Of a DNA stretch of 15,498 bases, positions 13,885 through 15,498 are shown piece after piece. A program made the translations under genes and the position numbers. The notes beneath the pieces were generated by a model, which ran no database searches, was not told the DNA's origin, and worked only from the letters and a program-made list of their open reading frames with translations. Source of the stretch: Chloroflexota bacterium (GTDB lineage: Bacteria; Cyanobacteriota; Vampirovibrionia; Obscuribacterales; Obscuribacteraceae); contig SBAT01000344.1 in the NCBI GenBank assembly GCA_005240105.1, positions 1 to 15,498 on the forward strand. Direction: 5' to 3'. Positions within the stretch are counted from its first letter, which is position 1. Each line of letters begins with the position of its first letter.

Positions 13885-14369
13885 GGCCACTCCTCATCTT
13901 CCTTGTCGCGCCAGGCAAATTGCAAATGCTCGCGCGCCTCGTCTAGGTTTACAACTGACGGCATTCTATCGTGCACGTTTGTTTCATTTCCTTGCACTGT
14001 TACAACGTACACAACCGGAGTTCCAGCATGAATGATACCAACCCCCTGAATGACTTGATCGTTCTCCAACTCAAACCAGTGGGAAACCTTCTCTTTGTCC
14101 TTTTCCATAAACTGCTTAACCGGAATAATTACCGGCTGTGGTTTATATCGTTTCCACTTGCCCGCTTGTAAGCTATCAAGACGTGCCCAGCCACCTCTGG
14201 GCAAATCACTGTCCGCCAGTTCGCCCTCTCGCTTACCCCACGTCACAAGAGCGGCTCCCTTGAACCCTACAACGGGTAATTTGGCATGGGGCATAGGAAA
14301 GTACACCCGGCGATATTCCAGCCGCCCAGTCTTCGGATTAAATGCCTTGAATTCAACACCGCCACACAT
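13863..14369 (-). CDS. SRAP-like (YedK/HMCES) protein, short form
   Basis: The protein of 168 aa begins MCGG, and Cys2, exposed after Met removal, is the residue that in SRAP proteins forms a thiazolidine link with abasic sites in single-stranded DNA. It also has KGAALVTWGKREGE (37-50), HWFELEN (97-103), matching the FYEW region whose Glu acts in catalysis (here Glu100), and VHDRMPSVV (132-140) with the active-site His133. The usual NARxET motif seems to be GWARLDSL (60-67): the Asn that helps hold the abasic site is Trp61 in my hand alignment. YedK has about 220 residues, so this is a shorter member. The start is fixed by Cys2. It leads a leftward group with a membrane protein, gcvT and gcvH. 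Overall family call is good; activity is uncertain. Confidence 0.78.
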   Translation of the reverse strand: MCGGVEFKAFNPKTGRLEYRRVYFPMPHAKLPVVGFKGAALVTWGKREGELADSDLPRGGWARLDSLQAGKWKRYKPQPVIIPVKQFMEKDKEKVSHWFELENDQVIQGVGIIHAGTPVVYVVTVQGNETNVHDRMPSVVNLDEAREHLQFAWRDKEDEEWPWLKPTS

Positions 14370-14442
14370 GCTTACAATTTACACCATCGCCCACTTGATA
14401 ACCAAGATTCAAACATTAACCTCTAGGGTATATGCCCCTGTG

Positions 14443-14467
14443 TTACACTCACGTCCAAGTAGTGTAA
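14443..14467. promoter_or_regulatory. Inverted repeat in divergent intergenic region
   Basis: TTACACT (14443-14449) and AGTGTAA (14461-14467) are perfect 7-bp arms with an 11-nt spacer. The left arm also forms part of the small palindrome GTGTTACAC (14440s). It lies between the leftward SRAP gene (start 14369) and the rightward short coiled-coil ORF (start 14503), the expected place for a shared operator. No convincing promoter boxes were found around it, and no regulator gene is next to it. Confidence 0.4.
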
Positions 14468-14502
14468 TTGGCGCTGATATCTCCGTCTGCAAAACAATAT
14501 AA

Positions 14503-14709
14503 ATGACACCGTCAACCAACAACTCCATTCAAACCACAGTGCGCCAACTAAAAGAGATCATCAGCAATCTCCGTGGGCAAGAACACGAAGCCTATCTTCT
14601 AGTCAGCCAGATGGAAAATTTGGTTATGGAGATTGAGCGCAAGGCAAATAGCAACGGACTATCACTTGCCTCGTCACAGAATCCAAGCAACAGCAAAATT
14701 CCTGGCTAA
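14503..14709 (+). CDS. Short coiled-coil protein, unknown
   Basis: This 68-aa ORF starts with ATG at 14503 and has a likely coiled-coil from about residue 8 to 48 (VRQLKEIISNLRGQEHEAYL, then VSQMENLVMEIERKA), followed by a Ser/Asn-rich tail. No ribosome-binding site stands out in the A/T-rich sequence before the start. Its stop (14707-14709) touches the murG stop on the other strand with no space. Helical heptads with acidic and hydrophobic spacing are unlike a random shadow frame, and no other gene occupies this position, which supports it as real. Its role cannot be told. A regulatory or structural partner role is possible. Confidence 0.6.
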   Translation: MTPSTNNSIQTTVRQLKEIISNLRGQEHEAYLLVSQMENLVMEIERKANSNGLSLASSQNPSNSKIPG

Positions 14710-15498
14710 TCAGCCTTTAAATTGTTCTTTTAAAAAATTCAGGCTGACTTCTTTGACTTGTCCGGCCAAATCCGATGCCGCGCGAGGTTTTCCGAGGCTG
14801 AGCATTCTTGTTTGCATATGAGCAAGTCTTTCATCATTCATCAGCAATCCAAGGATATGCTCTTTCAATGACGCAGCAGTGAGTCTATCCTGCGGCAAAA
14901 CAACGGCTGCTTCCTTACCGGCCACAAAATGAGCATTGTGGCTCTGGTGATCAGCTGCGGCAGTCGGCAGTGGAACAAAAATTGCCGGTTTGCCCATAAC
15001 AGAAAGCTCCGCTATCGTCATTGCGCCGGCACGGCAAATAACAAGATCAGATGCGGCATAAGCAATTGCCAATTCATCAAAATAGGGTCTTACAAGGTAG
15101 CGCGGATGCTGAGCCAATTCGCCAAGCTGTTGTTTGAAGGCATCATAATTATTCACACCTACCTGATGCACCACTTGAATGTCATTGTCACCGGCCAACA
15201 AATCAGGAACAACCTGAGCAATTGCATCGTTTAAGGCCTTGGCTCCCTGAGAACCGCCAGTAACTAATACTGTCTTCGGTCCTGTGCTGAGGCCAAGCAC
15301 AGCGCAAGCTGAGTCGCGCGGCAAAGGCGACAAGAGGCTGCTTCTAACAGGGTTGCCGTTAACAATTACCTTGCCGCGGCATCGGCGCAACCTGTCCAAG
15401 GCACCATCCATCCCAAGTGATACCAGGTGAGCCTTACGACTGAACACCCTGTTAACCAAGCCGGGATGCGCATCCGGTTCATGAATCGCATAAGGAAT
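14710..15498 (-). CDS. murG: MurG, N-terminal part missing at the right edge
   Basis: The frame is open to the window's end, so about 263 C-terminal residues are seen. MurG adds GlcNAc to lipid I to make lipid II on the inner face of the membrane. The first visible segment, IHEPDAHPGLVNRVFSRKA, matches the IHEQNAVPGLTN loop of MurG. VLVTGGSQGAKALND holds the central GGSQGA loop. CRAGAMTIAELSVMGKPAIF and the following DHQSHNAHFV form the UDP-GlcNAc binding site, with the Glu in AEL binding the ribose. A TTG at 15459 is only an internal codon, as conserved sequence continues upstream of it. The stop abuts that of the short coiled-coil ORF. Confidence 0.96.
   Translation of the reverse strand: MPYAIHEPDAHPGLVNRVFSRKAHLVSLGMDGALDRLRRCRGKVIVNGNPVRSSLLSPLPRDSACAVLGLSTGPKTVLVTGGSQGAKALNDAIAQVVPDLLAGDNDIQVVHQVGVNNYDAFKQQLGELAQHPRYLVRPYFDELAIAYAASDLVICRAGAMTIAELSVMGKPAIFVPLPTAAADHQSHNAHFVAGKEAAVVLPQDRLTAASLKEHILGLLMNDERLAHMQTRMLSLGKPRAASDLAGQVKEVSLNFLKEQFKG

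Overview
The window reads as chromosomal, gene-dense DNA from a bacterium that makes peptidoglycan (murG) and probably has an outer membrane (a WaaE-like glycosyltransferase, a small lipoprotein candidate, a secreted TPR/aspartic protease). There are no phage, IS, CRISPR or RNA genes that I can support. Tandem retropepsin-like proteins, HEAT-repeat proteins and many short unknown proteins would fit a non-photosynthetic cyanobacterial relative (Vampirovibrionia/Melainabacteria, for example Obscuribacterales). That placement is an inference and needs a search with Ffh, bS16 or MurG.

Left part (1-3883): the C-terminal part of an MFS transporter converges on a HigBA-type toxin-antitoxin pair read leftward. 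The pair's promoter is well preserved, and its -10 box sits inside a perfect 14-bp palindrome. To its right a rightward run starts: ffh (SRP GTPase), rpsP (ribosomal protein bS16) and a KhpA-like KH RNA-binding protein whose only ordinary start lies inside rpsP. The rimM and trmD genes that often follow are absent.

Middle (3880-8068), all leftward and closely spaced: an MscS-type channel, an acyl-CoA dehydrogenase-like protein lacking the usual catalytic Glu, a secreted TPR protein with two retropepsin-like domains, and a family 2 glycosyltransferase. They may form one transcription unit. Divergent from mscS, a rightward run carries a large HEAT-repeat protein, a single-pass membrane protein of unknown function and an alkyltransferase-like DNA-repair protein (ATL, Cys replaced by Trp).

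Right part (11125-15498): two small exported or membrane proteins (one of 42 aa), then a leftward group, in transcription order SRAP-like DNA-protein crosslink protein, membrane/coiled-coil protein, gcvT and gcvH (glycine cleavage T and H proteins; gcvP is not here). A short rightward coiled-coil ORF and the C-terminal two thirds of murG, running off the right edge, finish the window.

I do not see a clear multi-gene undescribed system. The most interesting single items are the one-chain double retropepsin, three enzymes or enzyme-like proteins with altered key residues (ACAD, ATL, SRAP), and the KH protein starting inside rpsP.
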